This document shows positions 20,584 to 31,213 of a stretch of DNA of 38,314 nt, piece by piece. The stretch's first letter is position 1, and the number at the start of each line of letters is the position of its first letter. Source of the stretch: Tissierellia bacterium (GTDB taxonomy: Bacteria > Bacillota > Clostridia > Tissierellales > Tepidimicrobiaceae); assembly GCA_012518955.1 (NCBI GenBank), contig JAAYRD010000103.1, forward strand, positions 1 to 38,314. The letters are read 5' to 3'. Under the pieces are notes generated by a model. It made no database searches. It worked only from the letters and a program-made list of their open reading frames with translations, and had not been told where the DNA came from. The translations under genes and the position numbers were made by a program.

Positions 20584-21846
20584 TTATGCACCATATAGTT
20601 TTGTATTCTGTGAATTTGTAATATTAACAGTTAACTTTAGTAGATATTTAGTAATAAATACAGATGTTATCATAGATGCAATAATACCTAATATTAGAGT
20701 GACTCCAAAACCCTTAATAGGCCCTACACCAAAATAATACAAAACTACACCTGCTATTAAAGTAGTTATATTTGAGTCTAAAACCGAAGTTAATGCTCTT
20801 TTAAATCCATGATCTATAGATGCTCTAATGGATTTTCCGTTTCTTATTTCTTCTTTAATCCTTTCAAATATTAACACATTAGCATCTACAGCCATTCCGA
20901 TAGATAGTATAAGTCCAGCAATACCTGGTAGTGTTAGCTTAACTCCAAGTAATTTCATAGAATAGAGTACTATTAAAGTATATATGACAAGCCCAATATC
21001 TGCTACTAAACCTGGAATCCTATAATAGACGAGCATAAATAAAAATATGATTAAAATTGCAATTCCACCTGCTTTAATACTTTTATCATAAGCTTCCAAA
21101 CCTAGGGATGGCCCTATACTCCTAGATTGTAAGGTTTTCATCTCCACAGGTAGTGCACCTGCCCTAATTAAATTAGCTAGATTGCTGGCTTCTTCTATAG
21201 TGAATTTGCCACTAATGACACCTTTGCCATCGGTAATAGCATCTTCTACTATTGGAGCTGATATCACTTCCCCATCTAGTACTATATATATTATCTTTTC
21301 TTCTAAAACTTCCTTACCAGCCAACTCCTTTGTAGCCTCAGCAAATTTTTTTGAACCTTCCTTATCAAATTCTAAAGCTACCACTGGTGTTTCTCCCATT
21401 TCAGTTTTCTGAAATCTAGCCTCTGAAATTTTTACATTCTTGCCACTAATGACCTCTTCACCATTAGGATCAATAAATTGTAATTGAGCTGTTTTCCCAA
21501 TAATATCTATGGCTTCTTGCGGATTATCGATTCCTGCTAACTCTATTCCAATCCTCTTATTACCTTCCTTTACAATATTCGGTTCTGCTACTCCTAGTCC
21601 ATCTATCCTTTTATTGATTACCATAATTGCCTGATCCATGGCTTTTTGCAATTCAGAACCCTGTAGATCTGTTTGGGCTTCTAAAGTAACATATACTCCA
21701 CCAGCCAGATCCAGCCCTAAATCTATAGAATCTTTAATCTTTGCAATCTTTAGCTTTCCAAACTCTATACCCTTTATGGATGTGAATGCAGCCAGTGATA
21801 CTATGACAATGATTAGTATAAATAGTATGAGCTTTTTAGTCTTCAT
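20584..21846 (-). CDS. secD: protein translocase subunit SecD
   Basis: LGLDLAGGVYVTLEA; SIGMAVDANVLIFERIKEEIRNGKS; start after GGGAGG. Confidence 0.96.
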   Translation of the reverse strand: MKTKKLILFILIIVIVSLAAFTSIKGIEFGKLKIAKIKDSIDLGLDLAGGVYVTLEAQTDLQGSELQKAMDQAIMVINKRIDGLGVAEPNIVKEGNKRIGIELAGIDNPQEAIDIIGKTAQLQFIDPNGEEVISGKNVKISEARFQKTEMGETPVVALEFDKEGSKKFAEATKELAGKEVLEEKIIYIVLDGEVISAPIVEDAITDGKGVISGKFTIEEASNLANLIRAGALPVEMKTLQSRSIGPSLGLEAYDKSIKAGGIAILIIFLFMLVYYRIPGLVADIGLVIYTLIVLYSMKLLGVKLTLPGIAGLILSIGMAVDANVLIFERIKEEIRNGKSIRASIDHGFKRALTSVLDSNITTLIAGVVLYYFGVGPIKGFGVTLILGIIASMITSVFITKYLLKLTVNITNSQNTKLYGA

Positions 21847-21887
21847 CACCATTACCTCCCACGTAAATTTATATAATAAAATATTTT

Positions 21888-23249
21888 TTATCCTTCTAAG
21901 TTTGCTAATATTGAAATAGCACATTCTATCCTTTTCTTTTCCATTTCACAACCTATTTCATATGGCTTCATAATATCTTTATGGTGATTGTAGGCATTCG
22001 CATGACAACCTCCGCTACAGTAAAATCTTGCCCAACAATTCCTACATTCTGTTTTGTTGTATACATTGGCCTTTTTAAATTGTTCCCTTATATCGATGTT
22101 TATAACCCCTTTGAATACATCACCTATTTTGAAATCCTCATCTCCAACAAATTGATGACAAGGATATAGATCACCTTCCGGTGTAACAGCCATATATTCC
22201 GAACCAGCCCCACATCCAACAGCGCGTTTTATTATACAAGGCCCTTGATTTAAATCGATCATAAAGTGAAAGAATAAGAAATTCCTATCCATCTTCTTTA
22301 TCTTAATATAATCTTTAGAAAACTTTTCATATTCTTCCAATACAGGCTCTATATGTTCTTCCCTTAATGCATAATCCATATCTGGTGAAGTTACCACTGG
22401 TTCAATGGATATCTTTTTAAATCCTTTTTCATAGAAATCCAAAGCATCTTTAGCAAAATCAATATTATAACTAGTAAAAGTTCCTCTAATATAATACTCC
22501 TTGTCCCCTCTTTTCTCAATCAATTCTTTAAACTTAGGTAAGATTATATCATAGCTACCATCGCCAGATACGGTTTTTCTCATATTGTCATTAATCTCTT
22601 TTCTACCATCCAGACTTAATACTACATTATCCATATGTTTATTGATAAAATCTATATTATCTTCATTCAATAATACTCCATTGGTAGTTATGGTAAATCT
22701 AAAATGCTTATTGTTTTTTTCTTCTAACTCCCTACCATAATAAACCAGTTTTTTCACCAGATCAAAGTTCATTAAAGGTTCTCCACCGAAAAAGTCCACT
22801 TCTAAATTTCTTCTATTACCAGAATTTTTCACCAGAAGCTCCAACGCTCTCTTACCTACATCTAGGCTCATGAGAGATCGATCTCCTTTAAAATCTCCCT
22901 GGGAAGCAAAACAATACTTACACCTTAGATTACAGTCATGAGCTACATGCAAACAAAGAGCTTTCACTATATTATCTTTATTGTATTCCATACCATCTAA
23001 ATTGGTTGGCTCGGAATAGAGCATTCCCTCACTTTCCAATACCTTTATTTCTCTATAAGCCTGGATTATTGATTTTTCATCATACCTATCTTTCAGTAAA
23101 TCTACAATTTCCTCTAATGTATTTTTTGAATAATAATCCAATATATGATAAACTAAATCATCTACCAAGTGAACTGCACCACTGTTAATATCCAAAACAA
23201 TATTTTTATCGTTTAAAATATATCTATGAATCCTATCACTATAAGACAT
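21888..23249 (-). CDS. scfB: SCIFF peptide maturase (radical SAM/SPASM)
   Basis: CNLRCKYCFASQG radical-SAM motif; C-terminal SPASM-type cysteines (CGAGSEYMAVTPEGDLYPCHQ, CRNCWARFYCSGGC); adjacent SCIFF peptide. Confidence 0.95.
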   Translation of the reverse strand: MSYSDRIHRYILNDKNIVLDINSGAVHLVDDLVYHILDYYSKNTLEEIVDLLKDRYDEKSIIQAYREIKVLESEGMLYSEPTNLDGMEYNKDNIVKALCLHVAHDCNLRCKYCFASQGDFKGDRSLMSLDVGKRALELLVKNSGNRRNLEVDFFGGEPLMNFDLVKKLVYYGRELEEKNNKHFRFTITTNGVLLNEDNIDFINKHMDNVVLSLDGRKEINDNMRKTVSGDGSYDIILPKFKELIEKRGDKEYYIRGTFTSYNIDFAKDALDFYEKGFKKISIEPVVTSPDMDYALREEHIEPVLEEYEKFSKDYIKIKKMDRNFLFFHFMIDLNQGPCIIKRAVGCGAGSEYMAVTPEGDLYPCHQFVGDEDFKIGDVFKGVINIDIREQFKKANVYNKTECRNCWARFYCSGGCHANAYNHHKDIMKPYEIGCEMEKKRIECAISILANLEG

Positions 23250-23284
23250 AATAATCCTCCTACATATAAATTCCAAACAAATTA

Positions 23285-23314
23285 AAAAGGAGTGGTTAAA
23301 ACCACCACCTTTTA
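23285..23314 (-). terminator. terminator/attenuator between the SCIFF peptide gene and its maturase
   Basis: minus strand AAAAGGTGGTGGTTTTAACCACTCCTTTTT. Confidence 0.65.
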
Positions 23315-23318
23315 GAGT

Positions 23319-23459
23319 TTATCTATTTTCGCACTTTTGATTTCCCACAGTGCATGAGGTTTTACACGCGGATTGACAAGAAGTTTGACATTCTCCACAT
23401 CCACCTTTTGCTAGAGTGTCTTTTAAATTACTCCCAGATATAGTTTTAATATGTTTCAA
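23319..23459 (-). CDS. scfA: SCIFF (six cysteines in forty-five residues) precursor peptide, 46 aa: MKHIKTISGSNLKDTLAKGGCGECQTSCQSACKTSCTVGNQKCENR
   Basis: TTG start with AAGGAGGG SD; six Cys in the conserved GGCGECQTSCQSACKTSCTVGNQ core; immediately upstream of maturase; absent from ORF track. Confidence 0.96.
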   Translation of the reverse strand: MKHIKTISGSNLKDTLAKGGCGECQTSCQSACKTSCTVGNQKCENR

Positions 23460-23527
23460 TTCACACCCTCCTTAATACTGCCTAATACTTAGATAAGTAT
23501 ATCATAAAGTCATCATTATTTAAAGTT

Positions 23528-23905
23528 TTATTTTATGTTTATACCTATGGTACCGCCAATAATACCGGCTGCTAAAGACACAAAAAATTTACCTATCAAA
23601 TATATATCAAATATAAATGGTTTAATAAATAAGAGATTTACAAATATCAATATTAAAAAGTACAAAGCACCTATTATTCCTCCGTTTAGCCACCCTTTTT
23701 CATCTACCTTAAATGCCATGTAAATACCTCCAATAGTTATACTTACGGTCATAATGATAGTATTTAACATAGGAATTCTTGATTCCTTTAAATTAGTATA
23801 CGTTAATAATATAGATACCACCAATACTAATATTAAAGCGATAATAAAAGATAACACCAAACCTTTTAAAATAAAAACCCCTCTACTCAATAATCTATCC
23901 TTCAT
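23528..23905 (-). CDS. TIGR04086 family membrane protein
   Basis: four TM helices; position between yajC and SCIFF peptide gene. Confidence 0.8.
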   Translation of the reverse strand: MKDRLLSRGVFILKGLVLSFIIALILVLVVSILLTYTNLKESRIPMLNTIIMTVSITIGGIYMAFKVDEKGWLNGGIIGALYFLILIFVNLLFIKPFIFDIYLIGKFFVSLAAGIIGGTIGINIK

Positions 23906-24013
23906 ATTCCACCCTCCCCTCCTATTTAAAACTTATTAGTTTTTCATGGGATTTATTACAAAATCGTTGGAATTTATAAAAGATAAGATAGTTTTTATTT
24001 TTTATCTATATTG

Positions 24014-24056
24014 AAAAAACTTCCTTATATAATATAAAGGAAGCTTCTTTTTAGTT
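24014..24056 (-). terminator. terminator downstream of yajC
   Basis: cttcctt/aaggaag stem with flanking A/T runs. Confidence 0.7.
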
Positions 24057-24065
24057 TAATCATAT

Positions 24066-24368
24066 TTAGTTATCTTTTGATTCGTTTTTATCTACTGTAC
24101 TCCCTATAGCCCATCTGGTTACCTCAAATTTAGTCTTATCGGAGCCTACTTCTATAGTAATAGTTTCATCTTTAAGTTTTACTATCTTTCCATGAATGCC
24201 ACCTATAGTTATTACTTGATCTCCAACTTTTAAACTTTCTCTCATCTCTGTAATCTCTTTTTGTCTTTTTTTCTGTGGCCTTATAGCAAAGAAATAAAAC
24301 ATAGCGAAAAAAACTAATGGTACTATAAAACCTCCTAAATTTGCTGCTCCTGCATTTGCTGCTGCCAT
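24066..24368 (-). CDS. yajC: preprotein translocase subunit YajC
   Basis: FYFFAIRPQKKRQKEITEMRESLKVGDQVITIGGIHGKI. Confidence 0.96.
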   Translation of the reverse strand: MAAANAGAANLGGFIVPLVFFAMFYFFAIRPQKKRQKEITEMRESLKVGDQVITIGGIHGKIVKLKDETITIEVGSDKTKFEVTRWAIGSTVDKNESKDN

Positions 24369-24428
24369 AATTATCTCCTCTCTTTCTTTTCTTTTTTATT
24401 ACACTAAATAAAAATTTCAAATTTTCAT

Positions 24429-25559
<1,131 letters not shown>

Positions 25560-26585
25560 TTACCTAATAAACATTGCATCTCCGAAACTAAAAAATCTAT
25601 ATCCCTCTTTTATAGCCTCGTTATAGGCATGTAAAATATTCTCTCTTCCTGCCAATGTACTAACTAGCATTAATAATGTTGACTCTGGTAAATGAAAGTT
25701 GGTTATCAAATTATCTATAATTTTAAATTTATATCCAGGATAAATAAATATATCAGTCCAGCCTTTTTGGGCTATAACCCTACCATCTAAGTTAGCTATT
25801 GTTTCCAAGGTTCTAGTAGTTGTAGTACCTACTGCTATTATCTTGCCACCATCTTTTTTGGTTTGATTTATTGTTTCTGCTGCTTCTTTGGACAATTCAT
25901 AGAATTCTGAGTGCATATGATGCTCTTCTACATTATCAACTTTCACAGGTCTAAAAGTACCTAATCCTACATGCAGAGTCAGAAAAACAATTTTGATACC
26001 TTTTTGTTCTATTTTTCTTAATAAATCCTGAGTAAAATGAAGTCCTGCAGTGGGTGCTGCAGCAGATCCCTCATTTTTGGAATATACAGTCTGATATCTT
26101 TCCTTATCTTCTAGTCTTTCCTTGATATAAGGTGGTAAGGGCATTTCCCCCAGCTTATCTAATACCTCTTCAAATATTCCATCGTATTCAAACTCTACTA
26201 TTCTAGTTCCATCCTCTTGAATACTCAACACATTGGCTATTAATAAACCATTACCAAAGTATATTTTATTAGACGGCCTAACCTTTTTGCCTGGTCTTAC
26301 CAAAGTCTCCCATTTGTTTTTTTCAACTCTATTTAGTAATAAAAACTCTATTTCTTCGTCCTTTCCTTCTCTATTTCCAAACAATCTTGCAGGAATTACC
26401 CTGGTATCGTTTAATACTAGACAATCCCCTTTGTTTAAATAATCTATTATATCTTTAAACCTTCTATGTTCTATAGATCCTGTCTCCTTATCCAATATCA
26501 TCAGTTTTGACTCTTCCCTATTTCTTATTGGATTTTGAGCAATTAACTCTTCTGGTAAATTATAAAAAAAATCTTCAGTTTTCAT
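25560..26585 (-). CDS. queA: S-adenosylmethionine:tRNA ribosyltransferase-isomerase
   Basis: [33 protein letters not shown]; start set at MKTEDFF. Confidence 0.97.
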   Translation of the reverse strand: MKTEDFFYNLPEELIAQNPIRNREESKLMILDKETGSIEHRRFKDIIDYLNKGDCLVLNDTRVIPARLFGNREGKDEEIEFLLLNRVEKNKWETLVRPGKKVRPSNKIYFGNGLLIANVLSIQEDGTRIVEFEYDGIFEEVLDKLGEMPLPPYIKERLEDKERYQTVYSKNEGSAAAPTAGLHFTQDLLRKIEQKGIKIVFLTLHVGLGTFRPVKVDNVEEHHMHSEFYELSKEAAETINQTKKDGGKIIAVGTTTTRTLETIANLDGRVIAQKGWTDIFIYPGYKFKIIDNLITNFHLPESTLLMLVSTLAGRENILHAYNEAIKEGYRFFSFGDAMFIR

Positions 26586-26656
26586 TTCATCATCCTCTAA
26601 TAATCTTATATATTGATTTTTATATCTTTGAGACATAGTGTTCCCATTTACATCTA

Positions 26657-26875
26657 TTATCTTCTAAAAATACGTAAAATTAAGGTAAGCAATAAACTAA
26701 TGAGTAAGCTTGAAACCACTGGAAAGAAAAAAGTGAAATTACCCTTTTGGATAAAAATATCCCCTGGTAGCTTTCCCAATCCAATTTTTTCACCAAATAT
26801 TAAAGCTACTCCTATTAATACCAATACTAATCCCATAGTCAAAATTATCTTACCAAAAGATTCCAACCTTATCAC
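26657..26875 (-). CDS. DUF2905 family small membrane protein
   Basis: [34 protein letters not shown]. Confidence 0.9.
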   Translation of the reverse strand: MIRLESFGKIILTMGLVLVLIGVALIFGEKIGLGKLPGDIFIQKGNFTFFFPVVSSLLISLLLTLILRIFRR

Positions 26876-26877
26876 CT

Positions 26878-27888
26878 CTATTCATCCTTATAGGGTATCT
26901 TAAAATGATCATAAGCTTTTTTCGTTACAACCCTACCTCTAGGTGTTCTATTTATAAAAGCAATCTGCAATAAGTACGGTTCATAAACATCTTCTATTGT
27001 AGTTCTTTCTTCTCCAGTAGCCGCCGAAATGGTATCTAATCCGACAGGACCACCATTAAAGTTTTCTATCATAGCTAATAAAAGTTTTCTATCTACTTCA
27101 TCCAACCCCAATTCATCAACCTCTAGTATTTCAAGACCTTTTTTTGCCACATTATAATTAATATCTCCATTTTCAACCACTTGAGCATAGTCTCTCACTC
27201 TTTTTAAAAGCCTGTTAGCAATTCTTGGAGTACCCCTAGATCTTTTAGCGATTTCCATTGCCCCTTCATCGTCTATATTGATATTCAATATATTAGAAGA
27301 ACGTTTAACTATTTTTTGCAAACTATAATTATCATATAGATCTAAATTAAGCATTACACCAAACCTATCCCTTAATGGAGAGGTAAGCAAACCAGCCCTA
27401 GTAGTTGCACCTATTAAAGTAAACCTAGATAAATCTAGTCTAACGGATCTAGCACTAGGTCCTTTACCTATTATAATATCCAGTGCATAATCTTCCATTG
27501 CAGGATACAATATTTCCTCTACTGTTCTGTTCAATCTGTGTATTTCATCAATAAATAATACATCTTCTTCCCCTAAATTGGTCAATATGCTTGCCAAATC
27601 ACCAGGTCTTTCAATAGCAGGTCCAGATGTAATTCTTGCATTTACACCCATTTCATTGGCAATTATATTAGCTAAAGTGGTTTTGCCAAGACCTGGAGGT
27701 CCATATAACAGCACGTGGTCTAAGGGCTCTTTTCTTTCTTTTGCAGCTTGAATAAATATATTCAACTTTTCCTTAACCTTTTCTTGCCCAATGTATTCAG
27801 TAATCCATTTTGGTCTTAAGGTAACTTCGCTATCCATATCTTCACTTTGGATTGAACCTGCAACCACTCTTTCATTTCTATTGTCCAT
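26878..27888 (-). CDS. ruvB: Holliday junction branch migration DNA helicase RuvB
   Basis: [47 protein letters not shown]. Confidence 0.97.
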   Translation of the reverse strand: MDNRNERVVAGSIQSEDMDSEVTLRPKWITEYIGQEKVKEKLNIFIQAAKERKEPLDHVLLYGPPGLGKTTLANIIANEMGVNARITSGPAIERPGDLASILTNLGEEDVLFIDEIHRLNRTVEEILYPAMEDYALDIIIGKGPSARSVRLDLSRFTLIGATTRAGLLTSPLRDRFGVMLNLDLYDNYSLQKIVKRSSNILNINIDDEGAMEIAKRSRGTPRIANRLLKRVRDYAQVVENGDINYNVAKKGLEILEVDELGLDEVDRKLLLAMIENFNGGPVGLDTISAATGEERTTIEDVYEPYLLQIAFINRTPRGRVVTKKAYDHFKIPYKDE

Positions 27889-27909
27889 ATAGCTCAACAC
27901 CTTTCCCCA

Positions 27910-28500
27910 TTATGTAGAAAGTCTTCTAAGAACTTCCTTCATAATATCCTCTGTACTCATATCTGTAGTATCCATTTTATTTGTAATTTTAAGTATCTCT
28001 CCTCTAGTATAGCCTAGTGACATTAGTCCATGAATTGCTATTTCTATATCATCAGTATTTTCCACAATGCCTTTATCCTCAACCATATCATCCTTATCTA
28101 TCCTATCTTTTAACTCAAGAATTATGCGACCTGCAGTTTTATTTCCTATTCCCGGCGCCTTGCACAAAATATGAGAATCATTGTTTAGTATAGCTAATTT
28201 TATCTGATTTGGTGTGAGTGTAGATAATATGCCTAGACCCACTTTAGGCCCTATCCTAGAAACTAACAAAAGCATATTAAACATATCCAATTCTTCTTCT
28301 GTTGTAAATCCATATAGACTTACTCCATCTTCCCTTAAGTTAAAATACATATACATAGTAACTCTTTCACTAATCTTTATATTCATCAATGAATTCTTTG
28401 ATGTAAATATTCTATATCCAATTCCATTATTGTCTACAACTATATACTCTTCTTTAATATTCACAACCTTGCCAATTATATATTCATACAATTGAATCAC
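27910..28500 (-). CDS. ruvA: Holliday junction branch migration protein RuvA
   Basis: YEYIIGKVVNIKEEYIVVDNNGIGYRI; GIGNKTAGRIILELKD; gene context. Confidence 0.95.
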   Translation of the reverse strand: MIQLYEYIIGKVVNIKEEYIVVDNNGIGYRIFTSKNSLMNIKISERVTMYMYFNLREDGVSLYGFTTEEELDMFNMLLLVSRIGPKVGLGILSTLTPNQIKLAILNNDSHILCKAPGIGNKTAGRIILELKDRIDKDDMVEDKGIVENTDDIEIAIHGLMSLGYTRGEILKITNKMDTTDMSTEDIMKEVLRRLST

Positions 28501-28506
28501 CCTCTA

Positions 28507-29001
28507 TTATTTCATTTTAAACATGTCCTTAAATTTCAAACAACTACTATGACATATGGCCACCGCCAATGCATCTGCAGCATCATCAGGTTTAGGTACT
28601 TTTTTCAAATTCAATAATAATTTAACCATTTCCTGTACTTGCTTTTTATCCGCTCTTCCATATCCTACAACCGCTTGTTTAATTTGCAAAGGTGTATATT
28701 CATATACATCCAATCCCTTATTTACAGCTGAAAGAACCTCTACACCCCTTGCTTGTCCTACTTTTATAGCTGTTTTTACATTTTTATTAAAAAATAACTC
28801 TTCTATTGCTAAATCTTCTGGATTATATTTATCTATAAGAGTTGATAACTCATCATATATAATCTTCAATCTTTCAGGAAATAAAATATTGGCTTCAGTT
28901 CTTATACAGCCATAATCTATGACTCTATACCTATTGCCTTTATATTCAATTACTCCATATCCTACTATGGCTAACCCAGGATCAATTCCAAGAATAATCA
29001 T
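28507..29001 (-). CDS. ruvC: crossover junction endodeoxyribonuclease RuvC
   Basis: MIILGIDPGLAIVGYGVIE; GYGRADKKQVQEMV; DDAADALAVAICH. Confidence 0.97.
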   Translation of the reverse strand: MIILGIDPGLAIVGYGVIEYKGNRYRVIDYGCIRTEANILFPERLKIIYDELSTLIDKYNPEDLAIEELFFNKNVKTAIKVGQARGVEVLSAVNKGLDVYEYTPLQIKQAVVGYGRADKKQVQEMVKLLLNLKKVPKPDDAADALAVAICHSSCLKFKDMFKMK

Positions 29002-29051
29002 AATACTCTGCCCCCAAACATAATACATATTATTTTATCATACTTTCAAAG

Positions 29052-29085
29052 AAAAAACTAAGTTAGGATTCTAACTTAGTTTTTT
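29052..29085 (-). terminator. terminator downstream of BofC-like gene
   Basis: aaaaaactaagttag/ctaacttagtttttt. Confidence 0.85.
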
Positions 29086-29674
29086 AGCTTATAAAGTTTT
29101 CTAATACATTGGATAACTCCTCTTCACTATCCACTACTATTCCTTCCATAAGTTTATCTTGATCAATCTTCTTTAATAAAGATATAGGATAATCATTAAA
29201 TACTTTATCCAAATACTTCTCTCCGTTTTCATCTATGCGATAAATTGCAATCTTACCTTCCGACTCACTCACTATATAATGATTTGGACACATGTGATTT
29301 CTCTCTTCTTGTAGTATTATTCTCTCGCTAGAAAAATCCACAATCTTTATATTTGAATAATTTTCTTTCATATATTTTTTATACTGTGATTCAGTCATAT
29401 TTATTATTTCATCATCAGCATCGTTTAATTTTATTATATTATGATTACAGTCTTTATAATGGATACTCTTTTCAATAAATGTATTTGGTGAGATTCTTTC
29501 ATCTTCTCTTAATATTTCTAGTTCTGAGCTATCTTTTTGTTGCTCCTCAGTCATTAAAGCATTATTATTTTCCTTACCATCCTTATTTTTTGTAATTTTA
29601 TATCCATATATGAAGCTAGTAAAAATTAATACTGTAGCAAACAAAATTACAAGAATAAGATTATGCTTTTTCAT
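29084..29674 (-). CDS. BofC C-terminal-domain-like membrane-anchored protein
   Basis: N-terminal TM; HMCPNHYIVSESEGKIAIYRIDENGEKYLDKV resembles BofC-C; start after GGAGGG. Confidence 0.75.
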   Translation of the reverse strand: MKKHNLILVILFATVLIFTSFIYGYKITKNKDGKENNNALMTEEQQKDSSELEILREDERISPNTFIEKSIHYKDCNHNIIKLNDADDEIINMTESQYKKYMKENYSNIKIVDFSSERIILQEERNHMCPNHYIVSESEGKIAIYRIDENGEKYLDKVFNDYPISLLKKIDQDKLMEGIVVDSEEELSNVLENFIS

Positions 29675-29772
29675 AAATATCCCTCCAGTACTATCTAAAG
29701 GGATATTTTTCCCACTTTCAAACATTTTATACATTTTATGATACTTTATCACATCTACTAATTAAAAAACAA

Positions 29773-30510
29773 TTATGAATATCTATTGAGAACTCTATCG
29801 TTAATACCAAACCAATTAGCTTCTATATATATAATTATAATATTTCTAATTATAGTATCTACTATTGTTTTATACATTTTTTTCAATTCATTAGTAGTCA
29901 ATAATGGTTCTTCTTTTATATTCATTTTATTAAAATTAAACTCCATTGCAAGTTGTTTATCCATGTCCATATTTAAATTATAAATCTTTCTTTTTATAAC
30001 CTTATCACAATATGCAGTAACAAAATCATTTAGAAATTTCGTTTGTTTCTCCTGATTCTCTATTTTATTTTTAATATCTTCTTTGAATTTTTTAATTTCT
30101 TTGAAAACTGTATCATAATGAAATAGAAAATTCTTTTCATACATTTGTTCTACAGCAAAATATTTAATAGTTTTTTCCTCTAAAATGTTCGCCCATTTAA
30201 GATTATGATATCCATTTTTATAACCTTCTAGATATAATACAAGTTCCAATCTATCCACATCTTCGTGTAATAATAAAGCAATATTATTAGAAATAAATTC
30301 TCTATCTTTCTTATAGATTAGTTGTCTCTTGACCCGTTTTCTTATGGCCCTTGTACTTATATACTTAGGGTATATATTTGCCATATTGTCTTCTAAATCA
30401 TAAAGGTTTAGGAGGATATGTATAGAGTTAATATCATTTTCATATAAAAAATTATATTGTAAACCTTCGTACATTTTATAAAGATCAATTTTTGCTAAAA
30501 CCAAATTCAT
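29773..30510 (-). CDS. hypothetical protein, ~245 aa, highly charged
   Basis: long ORF; no family recognised; start uncertain. Confidence 0.65.
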   Translation of the reverse strand: MNLVLAKIDLYKMYEGLQYNFLYENDINSIHILLNLYDLEDNMANIYPKYISTRAIRKRVKRQLIYKKDREFISNNIALLLHEDVDRLELVLYLEGYKNGYHNLKWANILEEKTIKYFAVEQMYEKNFLFHYDTVFKEIKKFKEDIKNKIENQEKQTKFLNDFVTAYCDKVIKRKIYNLNMDMDKQLAMEFNFNKMNIKEEPLLTTNELKKMYKTIVDTIIRNIIIIYIEANWFGINDRVLNRYS

Positions 30511-30674
30511 CCCTCCCCTTAGCAATTGTTTCCAACCAAATAGAGGATTAAACCATTTTTTGCTATTTTTTTATTTGACAGCATATTCTATTATACTACA
30601 ATAATTTTGTATATTGTATGATAATATGTAAAATTATCTATAAAATATTATATTTTAATCTCTTCAAAGAAAAA

Positions 30675-30697
30675 AGCATTGAAATAATTTCAATGCT
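30675..30697 (-). terminator. terminator of MltG-N-like gene
   Basis: agcattgaaat/atttcaatgct with flanking A run giving U tail on minus. Confidence 0.75.
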
Positions 30698-30744
30698 ACG
30701 TCTAGATTATAATAATTGCCTTAGTATTAGTTTTATTAAAATTA

Positions 30745-31167
30745 TTATTGTTTTTTCATTAGAATCATTGTTATTGTCTCATAGTCAAGGTCAGATGAGA
30801 TTATATAAGTTCCTGCCCTTAAATGTTTTTCTACTCCTTTAGCCCCAGCATATTGACGAAAATTCTTTGCGTTATCAATTAATTCTAATTCATATAACTT
30901 TCGGGATATTTTCTCCAGTGTATCTCCAGGTTCTACTATAAGTTTCACTTCTTCTACCTCTATTTCATTTGATTCCTCTTTATTTGAATTCGTATCTATA
31001 CTTTTTTTAATAAAAACCATTCCTAAATCTTTAGCCTTTGATATAATTTCCTCCTCTGAATACTCTATATGTTTTACAGGAGGGTTGGCAAGATAAATGA
31101 TATTGGTTAATATAATTCCTATCCCTATTCCTAATGTTAAAAATAATAACCTACATCTATTTAACAT
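30745..31167 (-). CDS. membrane-anchored MltG/YceG N-terminal-like protein lacking the catalytic domain
   Basis: N-terminal TM; IVEPGDTLEKISRKLYELELIDNAKNFRQYAGAKGVEKHLRAGTYIISSDLDYETITMIL. Confidence 0.75.
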   Translation of the reverse strand: MLNRCRLLFLTLGIGIGIILTNIIYLANPPVKHIEYSEEEIISKAKDLGMVFIKKSIDTNSNKEESNEIEVEEVKLIVEPGDTLEKISRKLYELELIDNAKNFRQYAGAKGVEKHLRAGTYIISSDLDYETITMILMKKQ

Positions 31168-31213
31168 GGCTATATCCTTTCATCTTTTAAATCTATTGTA
31201 TACCATATAAACA

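Noticed and set aside
24172-24420. Alternate-frame minus ORF overlapping yajC
   Set aside because: Lysine/arginine-rich frame-shifted translation of yajC and its leader; not an independent gene.
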